From Candidatus Pacearchaeota archaeon (GTDB lineage: Archaea > Nanoarchaeota > Nanoarchaeia > Pacearchaeales > GW2011-AR1): DNA of 38,508 nt. The stretch's first letter is position 1. The number at the start of each line of letters is the position of its first letter. Shown here piece by piece: positions 29,448 to 35,677 of the stretch. Both the position numbers and the translations under genes were made by a program. The stretch is taken from contig NZER01000263.1 in assembly GCA_002690445.1 (NCBI GenBank), forward strand, positions 1-38,508, given 5' to 3'. The notes beneath the pieces are model-generated. The model was not told where the DNA came from. It did no database searches and was given only the letters and a program-made list of their open reading frames with translations.

Positions 29448-29669
29448 ATGATAGCCATGTCCTACAAGCTGGGATGCAGAACGACGGAGTCAGGGCCCTT
29501 CGCCTACAATGCGCTTCGCTTCGCGACAAGGGAAGAAGCGGAAACCTACGGGCTTGAGCTGTCAATGCGGTGGCTCGCGCTGCGGGACTGGGAAACTCAC
29601 GAGTCCGACGAGCCGGTCAACTATGCGATCAAGGACGGCAAGGCCGTTAGAATCGAGATGGAGGTATAG
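29448..29669 (+). CDS. Small conserved phage protein
   Basis: The 73-residue product starts MIAMSYKLGCRTTESGPFAYNAL region, followed by RFATREEAETYGLEL and a Trp-rich WLALRDWETHES. Such small proteins with a repeated RFAT...AExYGxxL pattern recur in phages and bacterial genomes. I choose ATG 29448, with GGAAGGTG upstream, over an earlier start whose extra residues overlap the previous gene. Function unknown. Confidence 0.65.
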   Translation: MIAMSYKLGCRTTESGPFAYNALRFATREEAETYGLELSMRWLALRDWETHESDEPVNYAIKDGKAVRIEMEV

Positions 29670-29671
29670 AC

Positions 29672-29992
29672 ATGAGTAACCGGATCGAAAAGTACGCGAC
29701 TATGGTCAAGGGCAAGGTCGACAAGCTGGGCGACACGGCGCTCAACGGTGTGAGCTGGGAGCAGGCCGACGCCGAAATGGCGATCACGGACCTCGAGCGG
29801 GTCGCCTACCAGAACGCACAGTCGCGAGCGTTCGCGTCTGGGACCCTGAACCACGCGGAAGCCATGACAGCCTATCGCGCCATCGGTGAGGCCGGCTCCG
29901 AAAAGAACGGCAATTGGCCGGCACGGACCAGCTACCCCATGAAAGTGGCCGTCACCGCGCTGGTGGGCGAGTTGCTCAGCAAGCGCGCCTAG
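29672..29992 (+). CDS. Unknown early protein
   Basis: The product has 106 residues starting MSNRIEKYATMVKGKVDKLG, and is mainly helical with an acidic C-terminal part (MKVAVTALVGELLSK). It has no zinc site. ATG follows GGAGGTATAGAC closely after the previous stop. No family is recognised. Confidence 0.55.
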   Translation: MSNRIEKYATMVKGKVDKLGDTALNGVSWEQADAEMAITDLERVAYQNAQSRAFASGTLNHAEAMTAYRAIGEAGSEKNGNWPARTSYPMKVAVTALVGELLSKRA

Positions 29993-29999
29993 GTGAGGC

Positions 30000-30045
30000 C
30001 GGGGCTTCGGCCCCGTAAACCCCAGGCCCGGTGCCAAGGCCGGGC
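30000..30045 (+). other. Two hairpins in a short gene gap
   Basis: CGGGGC-TTCG-GCCCCG (30000-30015) is a perfect six-base stem with a stable UUCG tetraloop. GCCCGG (30026-30031) pairs with CCGGGC (30040-30045) ten bases later. No T-run follows. These may act as RNA-stability or processing elements in the early transcript. Confidence 0.45.
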
Positions 30046-30061
30046 AGAAAGGATGGAGACG

Positions 30062-30220
30062 ATGGTTTTAGTCGGAGACAAGGTTCAGCTACAGGGCACA
30101 GTGGTTGACATATATCCGAGCGGAGAAGTTGTGGTCAAGATCATGCTCGGAAAGCCAGGATATCCGGAAACGTCGATAAAAGTCTTGGTTGGGGCCGGTC
30201 AGGTCAAGCAAATAACCTAG
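30062..30220 (+). CDS. Small beta-strand protein
   Basis: A 52-residue product (MVLVGDKVQLQGTVVDIYPSG) is built of alternating hydrophobic strands (GEVVVKIMLGK, IKVLVGAG). It suggests a small beta-barrel-like protein. ATG 30062 is favoured because AAAGG lies nine bases upstream; an ATG at 30053 is also possible. Confidence 0.5.
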   Translation: MVLVGDKVQLQGTVVDIYPSGEVVVKIMLGKPGYPETSIKVLVGAGQVKQIT

Positions 30221-30232
30221 CCTCCCCGCTCC

Positions 30233-30256
30233 GAGCGCCTGATGCCACGGGCGCTC
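30233..30256 (+). other. Hairpin between early genes
   Basis: GAGCGCC (30233-30239) pairs perfectly with GGCGCTC (30250-30256) around a ten-base loop. It precedes the next gene's ribosome site. No T-run is present. Confidence 0.4.
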
Positions 30257-30287
30257 CATCGAGGACGCTAGGCGAGAGGAGGACGAC

Positions 30288-30500
30288 ATGGCAGCATCAC
30301 CACAATGGAAGGTCTATAACGTAGAGGGCCAGTATCTGGCGGCGTTCAAGTCCCCGCTTCATGCCGCTATTCTCATCGCGGGGCTTGGCGATGGGACAAC
30401 GCTGAGAAAAGGCCATAAGCAGGTCGTCTACACTGAGGGTGTAGATGGGGTAGCCTCAGAATGCTATGACGACGTCGAGAGGGCGGCGTATGGCTCATAA
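30288..30500 (+). CDS. Small conserved phage protein
   Basis: The 70-residue product starts MAASPQWKVYNVEGQYLAAF, with KSPLHAAILIAGLGDGTTLRK and GHKQVVYTEGVDG later. The QWKVYN and GHKQVVYTEG signatures recur in small phage and actinobacterial proteins that I recall, but whose function is unknown. AGGAGGA is a strong ribosome site. The next gene overlaps its end. Confidence 0.65.
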   Translation: MAASPQWKVYNVEGQYLAAFKSPLHAAILIAGLGDGTTLRKGHKQVVYTEGVDGVASECYDDVERAAYGS

Positions 30501-30702
30501 CACATGGCGGGGCCACTGTGAGCTTTGTGGGAAGGTACTCCGGGGCAATCTTGCCCACTGGCATCACCTTATGGGCCATCAGAGACGCGGGGAGCTTGGA
30601 GAGCTAGAACCCTCACGGTTCCGCACGGGGCCAGGCCGCTCTGGCTGGAGCCTTGGAGAGTTGGCGTGGGCGGCAGCGAAGGCAAAGAGAGAGACTCGGT
30701 AG
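30490..30702 (+). CDS. Small zinc-finger protein
   Basis: The 70-residue product begins MAHNTWRGHCELCGKVLRGN, with HCELCG near residues 9-14 and HWHHLMGH near 21-28. The result is a C2H2-like zinc site. The C-terminus is basic and Gly/Arg-rich. I choose ATG 30490, inside the longer frame, because it overlaps the preceding stop tightly. Function unknown. Confidence 0.55.
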   Translation: MAHNTWRGHCELCGKVLRGNLAHWHHLMGHQRRGELGELEPSRFRTGPGRSGWSLGELAWAAAKAKRETR

Positions 30703-30723
30703 CAACGAAAGGGGGACAGGATC

Positions 30724-31071
30724 ATGGAACAGCAGCATACACCGGGGCCGTGGAAGGCCGTCAACCTTGACGGTGGCGTCTATATCAATCCAAGCCGTGA
30801 CGAGGGGGAGTTTGCCTTATTGGCGAAGGTACATAGCTCTACAGCATTCCGTAGCGGTGAGACAGTGGACGCCAACGCCCGCCTCATCGCCGCCGCACCT
30901 GATTTACTGGCGGCATGCGCGGCCCTGTCCCGAGATGGAGGAGCACAGCATACGGGTGTCTGCGCCATAGCCTTGACCGATATAGAGCCCTGTGATTGCG
31001 GTTACGAGGTCCGCATCAAAGCTGGTCGGGACGCCGTCGCCAGGGCCCGTGGAGTCATTGCCAATGTCTGA
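30724..31071 (+). CDS. Phage 'HTPGPW' family protein
   Basis: The 115-residue protein begins MEQQHTPGPWKAVNLDGG, then GEFALLAKVHSSTA and the characteristic ANARLIAAAPDLLAAC block (about 51-66). This family is widespread in phages and prophages and its function is unknown. AGGATC is upstream, and the next start overlaps its stop by eight bases. Confidence 0.75.
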   Translation: MEQQHTPGPWKAVNLDGGVYINPSRDEGEFALLAKVHSSTAFRSGETVDANARLIAAAPDLLAACAALSRDGGAQHTGVCAIALTDIEPCDCGYEVRIKAGRDAVARARGVIANV

Positions 31072-31234
31072 CCCATGCGCCCTGTGCGCCTCCACCGAGC
31101 CTGAGACGTTCACGATAGAAGAGATCGAACGCGGCACCATGAACATCTGTCTCGCCTGCTACGAGGCCGCGAGAGAGGCGTGGATCAGCGCACAGATGGA
31201 CGCGGGCAAGGACCGCGCAAAGGAGGGGCTATGA
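31064..31234 (+). CDS. Small zinc-ribbon protein
   Basis: The 56-residue product has CALC near residues 5-8 and CLAC near 31-34, consistent with one zinc ribbon, and an acidic middle. ATG 31064 overlaps the preceding stop. The longer frame is rejected because its added N-terminus overlaps the previous gene without any pattern. Function unknown. Confidence 0.55.
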   Translation: MSDPCALCASTEPETFTIEEIERGTMNICLACYEAAREAWISAQMDAGKDRAKEGL

Positions 31235-31479
31235 GCGAGCAACCTAGAGCACTACCCGCAAGCATGGAAGTCCGCCGTCGCCAAAGGGCGGAGGCTCAAG
31301 CCTGCCGTGACATCAGCACCGAGGCCCTGGAATCGGGCCGACGCCCGCACCTAGCACCCGATTACGCGACGGTGGTGGAATGGATAAGCGCCTATCGCGA
31401 TCTTGACCACGACGCTTTCAAACACATTGACCCGCCTGGTCTCGCAAGGTTCCTCATGGACAAACTCGCGCAACTGTGA
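31231..31479 (+). CDS. Unknown early protein
   Basis: The product has 82 residues beginning MSEQPRALPASMEVRRRQ, with a helical mid-part (TEALESGRRPHLAPDYATVV). ATGA overlap and GGAGGGG upstream fix this start. No family is recognised. Confidence 0.55.
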   Translation: MSEQPRALPASMEVRRRQRAEAQACRDISTEALESGRRPHLAPDYATVVEWISAYRDLDHDAFKHIDPPGLARFLMDKLAQL

Positions 31480-31491
31480 TATGCTAAAGGT

Positions 31492-31980
31492 ATGCCAGCA
31501 GGTTTTTATCCAAGGCCGTCACCAGAGGAAAGACTGTGGGCCAAGGTTCGTAAGCAACCCGGCCCTAACGGATGCTGGCTGTGGCTGGGCGCCCATAACG
31601 GACGCCTTTACGGCACTATCTTTGTCGATAATCGTGTGACATATGTGCATCGTCTCAGTTATGAACTTGCCAAGGGGCCAATCCCTGATGGCTTGCAGAT
31701 AGACCACCTTTGTCGTGTCCATAACTGTGTGAACCCAAAGCATCTGGAGGCTGTCACTAGCAGGCAAAACATCCTACGGGGAAATGGGCCGCGATTAACC
31801 AGTGAGCGGTGGCGGGCAATCACTCACTGCAAGCGAGGCCACGCTTATGCAGAGAACACAATGATCGTCCAGGGCAAGAAACGAGTGTGTCGGGTATGTC
31901 ATTACTGGAGGACACGAGAATGGTATCGCAGAGAGAGAGCCAGGCGGAGTGGTTTGTCCGACAAATCAAAGTCTTCTTAG
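31492..31980 (+). CDS. HNH homing endonuclease
   Basis: The 162-residue protein has the HNH-type pattern: YVHRLSYELAKGPIP at about 51-65, then LQIDHLCRVHNCVNPKHLE at about 68-86 (His72 and Asn81/His84). A second zinc part follows, with CKRGH and CRVCHYWR. It probably cuts an intron-less allele or a neighbour locus as a selfish element. ATG 31492 follows a short gap. Its C-terminus overlaps the next gene by 61 bases, which suggests the element inserted there recently. Base composition is less GC-rich than its neighbours. Confidence 0.8.
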   Translation: MPAGFYPRPSPEERLWAKVRKQPGPNGCWLWLGAHNGRLYGTIFVDNRVTYVHRLSYELAKGPIPDGLQIDHLCRVHNCVNPKHLEAVTSRQNILRGNGPRLTSERWRAITHCKRGHAYAENTMIVQGKKRVCRVCHYWRTREWYRRERARRSGLSDKSKSS

Positions 31981-32189
31981 AGCATGAGCCTACGGGGTCT
32001 GTCGTGCCCGACCGTGTAGGGGCATTGGCTGAACATCTGTGCGGAAATCGCGCTATGGTAGAGGACGCCCGTGTCACGGCGCTGGTCGCGGCGGCGCGGA
32101 AGGCATTGGGCAACCTACGCGGCAGTGTGGCGCTCTCAAACCACGACTACCTCGACACCGCACTCAAGCCCTTTGAGGAGAAAGCCTAA
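31920..32189 (+). CDS. Unknown early protein overlapping the HNH gene
   Basis: The 89-residue product (MVSQRESQAEWFVRQIKVFL) is helical. GGAGGAC lies eight bases before ATG 31920, a strong site, although it is inside the HNH gene in another frame. No family is recognised. The stop shares bases with the next ATG (TAATG). Confidence 0.55.
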   Translation: MVSQRESQAEWFVRQIKVFLEHEPTGSVVPDRVGALAEHLCGNRAMVEDARVTALVAAARKALGNLRGSVALSNHDYLDTALKPFEEKA

Positions 32190-32407
32190 TGGCAAAGAGT
32201 GAACGAATGGCCTGGATACTGGTAACGGTCGAGGGCGACGACTGGCACACCGACGAGGACACGGGCGAGCCGTGCAAGCCCGATTGGGACATTGCGCGAA
32301 ACGAGCATGTCACGCCTACACTCTGGGTCGGTAGCTCGTCCCCTTGGGGCTCGAAGCACGGCGTCACGATGGAGTTCATTGAATGGGAGCCCACCGATGC
32401 CTCCTGA
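32189..32407 (+). CDS. Unknown small acidic protein
   Basis: The product has 72 residues (MAKSERMAWILVTVEGDDWH). It is acidic with several Trp residues and no zinc site. Its start overlaps the preceding stop and its end overlaps the next gene. Function unknown. Confidence 0.5.
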   Translation: MAKSERMAWILVTVEGDDWHTDEDTGEPCKPDWDIARNEHVTPTLWVGSSSPWGSKHGVTMEFIEWEPTDAS

Positions 32408-32603
32408 GATACTCCCGGCCCTCGTACCCTTCGCGTTGCACCGGCACCGCTGTGGGCGCGTGTTCTGGGTCGAGTCACGCAAAGGCGATACGATCTGGCT
32501 CTTCTACGACCAGACGCCGGGGCCGACACAGTGGCAGGCGGTCAACTGCTGCCCGTGTGAGACACTATTCAATCACGAGGATTTCGAGGTGATCTCGGAA
32601 TGA
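32397..32603 (+). CDS. Small Cys-containing protein
   Basis: The 68-residue product (MPPEILPALVPFALHRHRCG) contains a possible zinc pair (HRHRCG and CCPCET). ATG 32397 with GGGAG eight bases upstream decides the start. It overlaps neighbours at both ends. Function unknown. Confidence 0.5.
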   Translation: MPPEILPALVPFALHRHRCGRVFWVESRKGDTIWLFYDQTPGPTQWQAVNCCPCETLFNHEDFEVISE

Positions 32604-32914
32604 CCACCGCCACCATCCTCGCAGAACGCGCATCCAGGGGCGCTGCCCACATGGACGAGTATCTCCCAGGTTGGTGGCGCGACGTGGACGTACCACGCCT
32701 CGACATGGGTAGCCACCTGCTGGACGTGATCGGGCAAAACTACTCGTCGTGGCCCCAGGGGTTCCGTGAACTGGACCTGGACCTGAACGATGGCGGCGTG
32801 AAGGCTGTGGGCCTGGGGTTCTTCCTGGGTATCAACGCCAAGGCTTACCCGCAGCTCACCGAGGCGTGGGTACGAGAGATTCAGAAGCGAAGGGAGGATG
32901 TAGGATATGCCTGA
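32600..32914 (+). CDS. Small conserved phage protein
   Basis: The 104-residue product has a DMGSHLLDVIGQNYSSWPQGF block and an ending QLTEAWVREIQKRR. It resembles small actinophage proteins whose HxLDxIxQxY motif I recall but cannot name. ATGA overlaps the previous stop. Function unknown. Confidence 0.6.
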   Translation: MTTATILAERASRGAAHMDEYLPGWWRDVDVPRLDMGSHLLDVIGQNYSSWPQGFRELDLDLNDGGVKAVGLGFFLGINAKAYPQLTEAWVREIQKRREDVGYA

Positions 32915-33350
32915 AGGTATTGAGCAAATCAACGGAATCGTGAAGGCGGACAACGACGCGCTGATCAAGGACTACGTGGCTCTGACCGGGGCTATCGCGG
33001 ACCTGGCCGAGTCACGGTCCCGCATCGAGTGGGAGCTGACCCGCCGCATGGAGGCCGACGGGGCCACCGCGATACCCAACGAACGCTACGAGGTCTTGCT
33101 GGCACCGTCGAAAGTGACCTACGACTACGGCAAGCTCGTGGCGCTGTTTGAGACCGTCTCCGAGGCCGACTTGGTAGCAGCGGGGGCCTACACGCCGGAG
33201 CACGACGAGCCTGTGCCTGCGAAGTGGAACGCGACGAAACTGAAGCCGTTTCGTAAGTTTGGTAATGACGTCAAGACGATTATCGACGGTGCTCGGCTAG
33301 AGGGACCGAAGAAACTCAGCATCAAGGAAAGGAAGGGGGTGCCAGCATGA
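32907..33350 (+). CDS. Unknown helical protein preceding the recombination gene
   Basis: The 147-residue product is helical (DNDALIKDYVALTGAIADLAE, SRSRIEWELTRRMEADG) with a basic C-terminus (KLKPFRKFGND). It may form a coiled coil. The genes around it are tightly coupled to the next recombination-associated gene, so a partner role is possible. Confidence 0.55.
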   Translation: MPEGIEQINGIVKADNDALIKDYVALTGAIADLAESRSRIEWELTRRMEADGATAIPNERYEVLLAPSKVTYDYGKLVALFETVSEADLVAAGAYTPEHDEPVPAKWNATKLKPFRKFGNDVKTIIDGARLEGPKKLSIKERKGVPA

Positions 33351-34138
33351 CTGATGAGACACAACTGGACATTCAGGCGGATGAGGAGCCGCAACTGCCT
33401 AGCAAGGTGCAGCTTGAGCAGACGGTGGAACGCGCCACCGACATGGCAAAGACCCTGGCGAACATAATCTCACAGAACAAGCTCTCGGTGAAGATCGGTA
33501 AGGGCGAGCATATCCGTGTTGAGGCGTGGCAGACAGTGGGTCGGTTCTGTGGCTACACCGTTCGCACCCGCGAGATACCCCATGATGGCCCTGGGCGCAA
33601 GGCGACGGCCGAGGTCATACGGCTATCAGATGGCATGGTGGTGTCCACGGCGACCCATGAGTGCGGCACCAAGGGTGACGATGTGTGGGTCAACCGACCC
33701 CCGAACGCTCAGGCGTCGATGGCGCAGACCCGCGCCGCAGGCAAGGCGTTCCGCAATATCCTGTCATGGATCGTCGTTCTGGCCGGCTACGACACGACGC
33801 CGGCAGAGGAAATGCCACGCACGAGCGACGTAGCGCAACCAGCCAAAGGCAGGTCGGCACCGGAGGTCGTTGACAAGGGACACGGCATTTGCGCCGAGCA
33901 TGGTGTCGCCTATTTCCAGTCACCCCGGATGCGTGGCCCCGCTCATCAAACAGGGGACGGTGGTTGGTGCAACAAAGAAGCCGATGCGCTCGCGCCACAG
34001 CCGCGTCAGGCTCCCGCGCCTACCAACGAGGCGGCGGAGATGGCGGAAACGACGACCGGGGACGTGGAAGAGATGTACGGCACGGACCCACTGGGCGAAG
34101 GCGCGGAGAGGCACATATCGGCAGACCCGGAGGGGTAG
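33347..34138 (+). CDS. Recombination-associated / single-strand annealing-like protein
   Basis: The 263-residue protein has a core LSVKIGKGEHIRVEAWQTVG, then VRTREIPHDGPGRKATAEVI and a diagnostic MAQTRAAGKAFRNILSWIVV at about 127-146. The pattern belongs to a family I have seen in phages and plasmids, often near recombination or replication genes, but which I cannot name with confidence. The C-terminal third is Pro/Ala-rich with a possible zinc pair (CAEHGVAYF, CNKEAD). It is coupled to the previous gene (ATGA) and precedes the ATPase region. Single-strand annealing is an inference from this neighbourhood. Confidence 0.45.
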   Translation: MTDETQLDIQADEEPQLPSKVQLEQTVERATDMAKTLANIISQNKLSVKIGKGEHIRVEAWQTVGRFCGYTVRTREIPHDGPGRKATAEVIRLSDGMVVSTATHECGTKGDDVWVNRPPNAQASMAQTRAAGKAFRNILSWIVVLAGYDTTPAEEMPRTSDVAQPAKGRSAPEVVDKGHGICAEHGVAYFQSPRMRGPAHQTGDGGWCNKEADALAPQPRQAPAPTNEAAEMAETTTGDVEEMYGTDPLGEGAERHISADPEG

Positions 34139-34451
34139 CGAGTCGTCCCATGCCGCAGCGCTTAGGTCCCCCTTTGTCACTGCGGCTGAGTCGAAGCACC
34201 GGGGTTCCTGCGGCCACACCGCGGGACGAGCCCTATAGGCAAGCGGGTCTGCGTGTGGGCGACCCGGCCCCGGCATTATGGCTGCGGTGCGCTTCATTCC
34301 GGTGTTTGGCGCTTCGGTTTCTAGCCACCGCAGCCAACCCAAAGGCCACATGCGCCGACCCGCTCTCGGCGCGGTGAGTAACGAGAATGGGTTATGGCTT
34401 CAAAGAGCGCATGGGGCGTAGGCGGGCTCTGCGCCCCGAAGAGAGACGGAG
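34139..34451 (+). ncRNA. Candidate structured RNA in a 313-bp gap
   Basis: No gene with codon bias is present. Four stable hairpins stand in order on the plus strand: CGGGTC/GACCCG (34244-34249 with 34261-34266), an 11-base stem TGGCTGCGGTG/CACCGCAGCCA (34279-34289 with 34326-34336), a seven-base stem (34352-34358 with 34366-34372) and an eight-base stem with one G-U (34413-34420 with 34430-34437). The density and perfect pairing exceed what this GC-rich genome usually shows. It lies in the early transcript between genes. It may be a regulatory RNA or RNA processing element. No known RNA family fits. Confidence 0.4.
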
Positions 34452-34697
34452 ATGGAGTACTACAAGTTACCAAAAGACAAGCGGTGGCTGGGCAGTTACA
34501 GCCCGTATGATATCGGTGGGAGAAGCACGGACGTTAGCCAGATAGGGTATTCTCTTCGCCAGATCGTCAAGGATATGTTCCCTGTGAATAGTGTGCCCCT
34601 AGACTACGTGGAAGGGCTCACTGAACTTCAGTCGTGCCTAGATCGAGCAGACCAAGAGATCGAGAGATTCATTGAATGGGTATCCGATCAGCAATGA
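34452..34697 (+). CDS. Unknown early protein
   Basis: The 81-residue product (MEYYKLPKDKRWLGSYSPYD) has a helical C-terminus (ELQSCLDRADQEIERFIEW). It has no zinc site. AGACGGAG lies just upstream, and its end is coupled to the next gene. No family is recognised. Confidence 0.55.
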   Translation: MEYYKLPKDKRWLGSYSPYDIGGRSTDVSQIGYSLRQIVKDMFPVNSVPLDYVEGLTELQSCLDRADQEIERFIEWVSDQQ

Positions 34698-34933
34698 CCA
34701 CCCACACCTGCACCTGGCAGCTAGTCGCGGGGCCGTTCCCGCAGCCTGCGAGCACGAACCAGAAGGACTACGGGCGCAACAACGCTGTGGTCTACCTGCG
34801 GTGCTCACGGTGCGGAACGACAGCAGGGCACTGGATATCGTGCCGCCAAGAGTGGACACGCGCGAAGGCGGCACGGGAACTGGGGAGGCTGGCTACCGAA
34901 ACATGCTTGACAGCCAGCGGCACCGAGGGATAG
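34694..34933 (+). CDS. Small Cys protein (possible zinc ribbon)
   Basis: The 79-residue product begins MTTHTCTWQLVAGPFPQPAS and has CSRCGTT near residues 37-43, with two more cysteines nearby (Cys6, Cys54). It may bind one zinc. ATGA overlap with the previous stop fixes ATG 34694. Function unknown. Confidence 0.5.
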   Translation: MTTHTCTWQLVAGPFPQPASTNQKDYGRNNAVVYLRCSRCGTTAGHWISCRQEWTRAKAARELGRLATETCLTASGTEG

Positions 34934-34941
34934 CATGAGGG

Positions 34942-34970
34942 TTGCGGGGTCACGAGGCAGATTCTATACT
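34942..34970 (+). promoter_or_regulatory. Rightward promoter before the HNH-relic gene
   Basis: TTGCGG (34942-34947) and TATACT (34965-34970) are separated by 17 bases. The -10 is close to consensus and the -35 is weak. It would start a transcript near 34977, reading through the HNH-relic gene and the ATPase. Confidence 0.45.
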
Positions 34971-34987
34971 AGGGAACATAGCCCCTC

Positions 34988-35677
34988 GTGGCTAACGTCT
35001 GCTCCGTGACCCCGGAACAGGACGAGCACTTCACGGGGGGCTTTCCATTTGCCATGATAGTACCACTGTACAACCGAGAACGGCAGGTCGTTGCCTCAAC
35101 GGTGATTGCCGACGAAGATGCATGGATTGGCAAGTGGAAATGGGGCCAACTCAAATACAAAGACTCGCGGTATCGCTATGCAGCCAGATGGGAACGGCGC
35201 GGCGAGAAATGGACTGCAATACTCATGCATCGGGAACTATTAACGCTTCCAACTGACACCTTTGCCACCACGCTCCAGGAAGCCAGCAACGAACGTCGCC
35301 ACCTTGAGGCACGTCACGGCAACGGCTACCTGCATCACTGCCTCGTCTGCGAACAGTGGTGGGCAGATCGGAACGAGGCCCCGGAGGCGTGTCGGACGTG
35401 CCGGTCACGCAGGTGGGCCGAAGGGGTGCCAGAATCGCTCTCAGGCACCTCTGAGTACGCGACAGAGCGTTTGCTGGACCACTTCGAGGTGCTGCAATCC
35501 AGGTTTGATCTCTTGCAGGCGTTCTTCTGGGAGATGACACGGAGTACGAACCGGACACTGGGCGACTTCGCGTTCCTGCTGCCGCACGAGGCGCAGGGGA
35601 TACTGAGAGAGCATAGCGAGGGGCCTTTTGGTAAATCTCAGCAGAAAGGGATAGGTTTTGGCCCTCCCAAGGCATGA
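34988..35677 (+). CDS. HNH-like relic fused to a zinc ribbon
   Basis: Residues about 20-88 look like the N-terminal part of phage HNH/AP2 endonucleases: MIVPLYNRERQ, EDAWIGKWKWGQLKYK, then RYRYAARWERR and MHRELL. The catalytic HNH block expected afterwards is absent. Instead a zinc-ribbon segment follows with HCLVCEQWW and CRTCRSRRW, then a helical C-terminus. It is likely a degraded homing endonuclease that has lost nuclease function, possibly retained as a DNA-binding protein. The start is GTG 34988 with no strong ribosome site; the alternative ATG at about 35054 would begin MIVPLYNRERQ. It overlaps the ATPase by 20 bases. Confidence 0.55.
   Translation: MANVCSVTPEQDEHFTGGFPFAMIVPLYNRERQVVASTVIADEDAWIGKWKWGQLKYKDSRYRYAARWERRGEKWTAILMHRELLTLPTDTFATTLQEASNERRHLEARHGNGYLHHCLVCEQWWADRNEAPEACRTCRSRRWAEGVPESLSGTSEYATERLLDHFEVLQSRFDLLQAFFWEMTRSTNRTLGDFAFLLPHEAQGILREHSEGPFGKSQQKGIGFGPPKA

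Noticed and set aside
33889..34377. 162-residue plus-strand frame extending into the 34.1-34.4 kb gap
   Set aside because: Mostly an out-of-phase reading of the recombination gene, Arg/Ala/Pro-rich; does not explain the hairpins as coding sequence.
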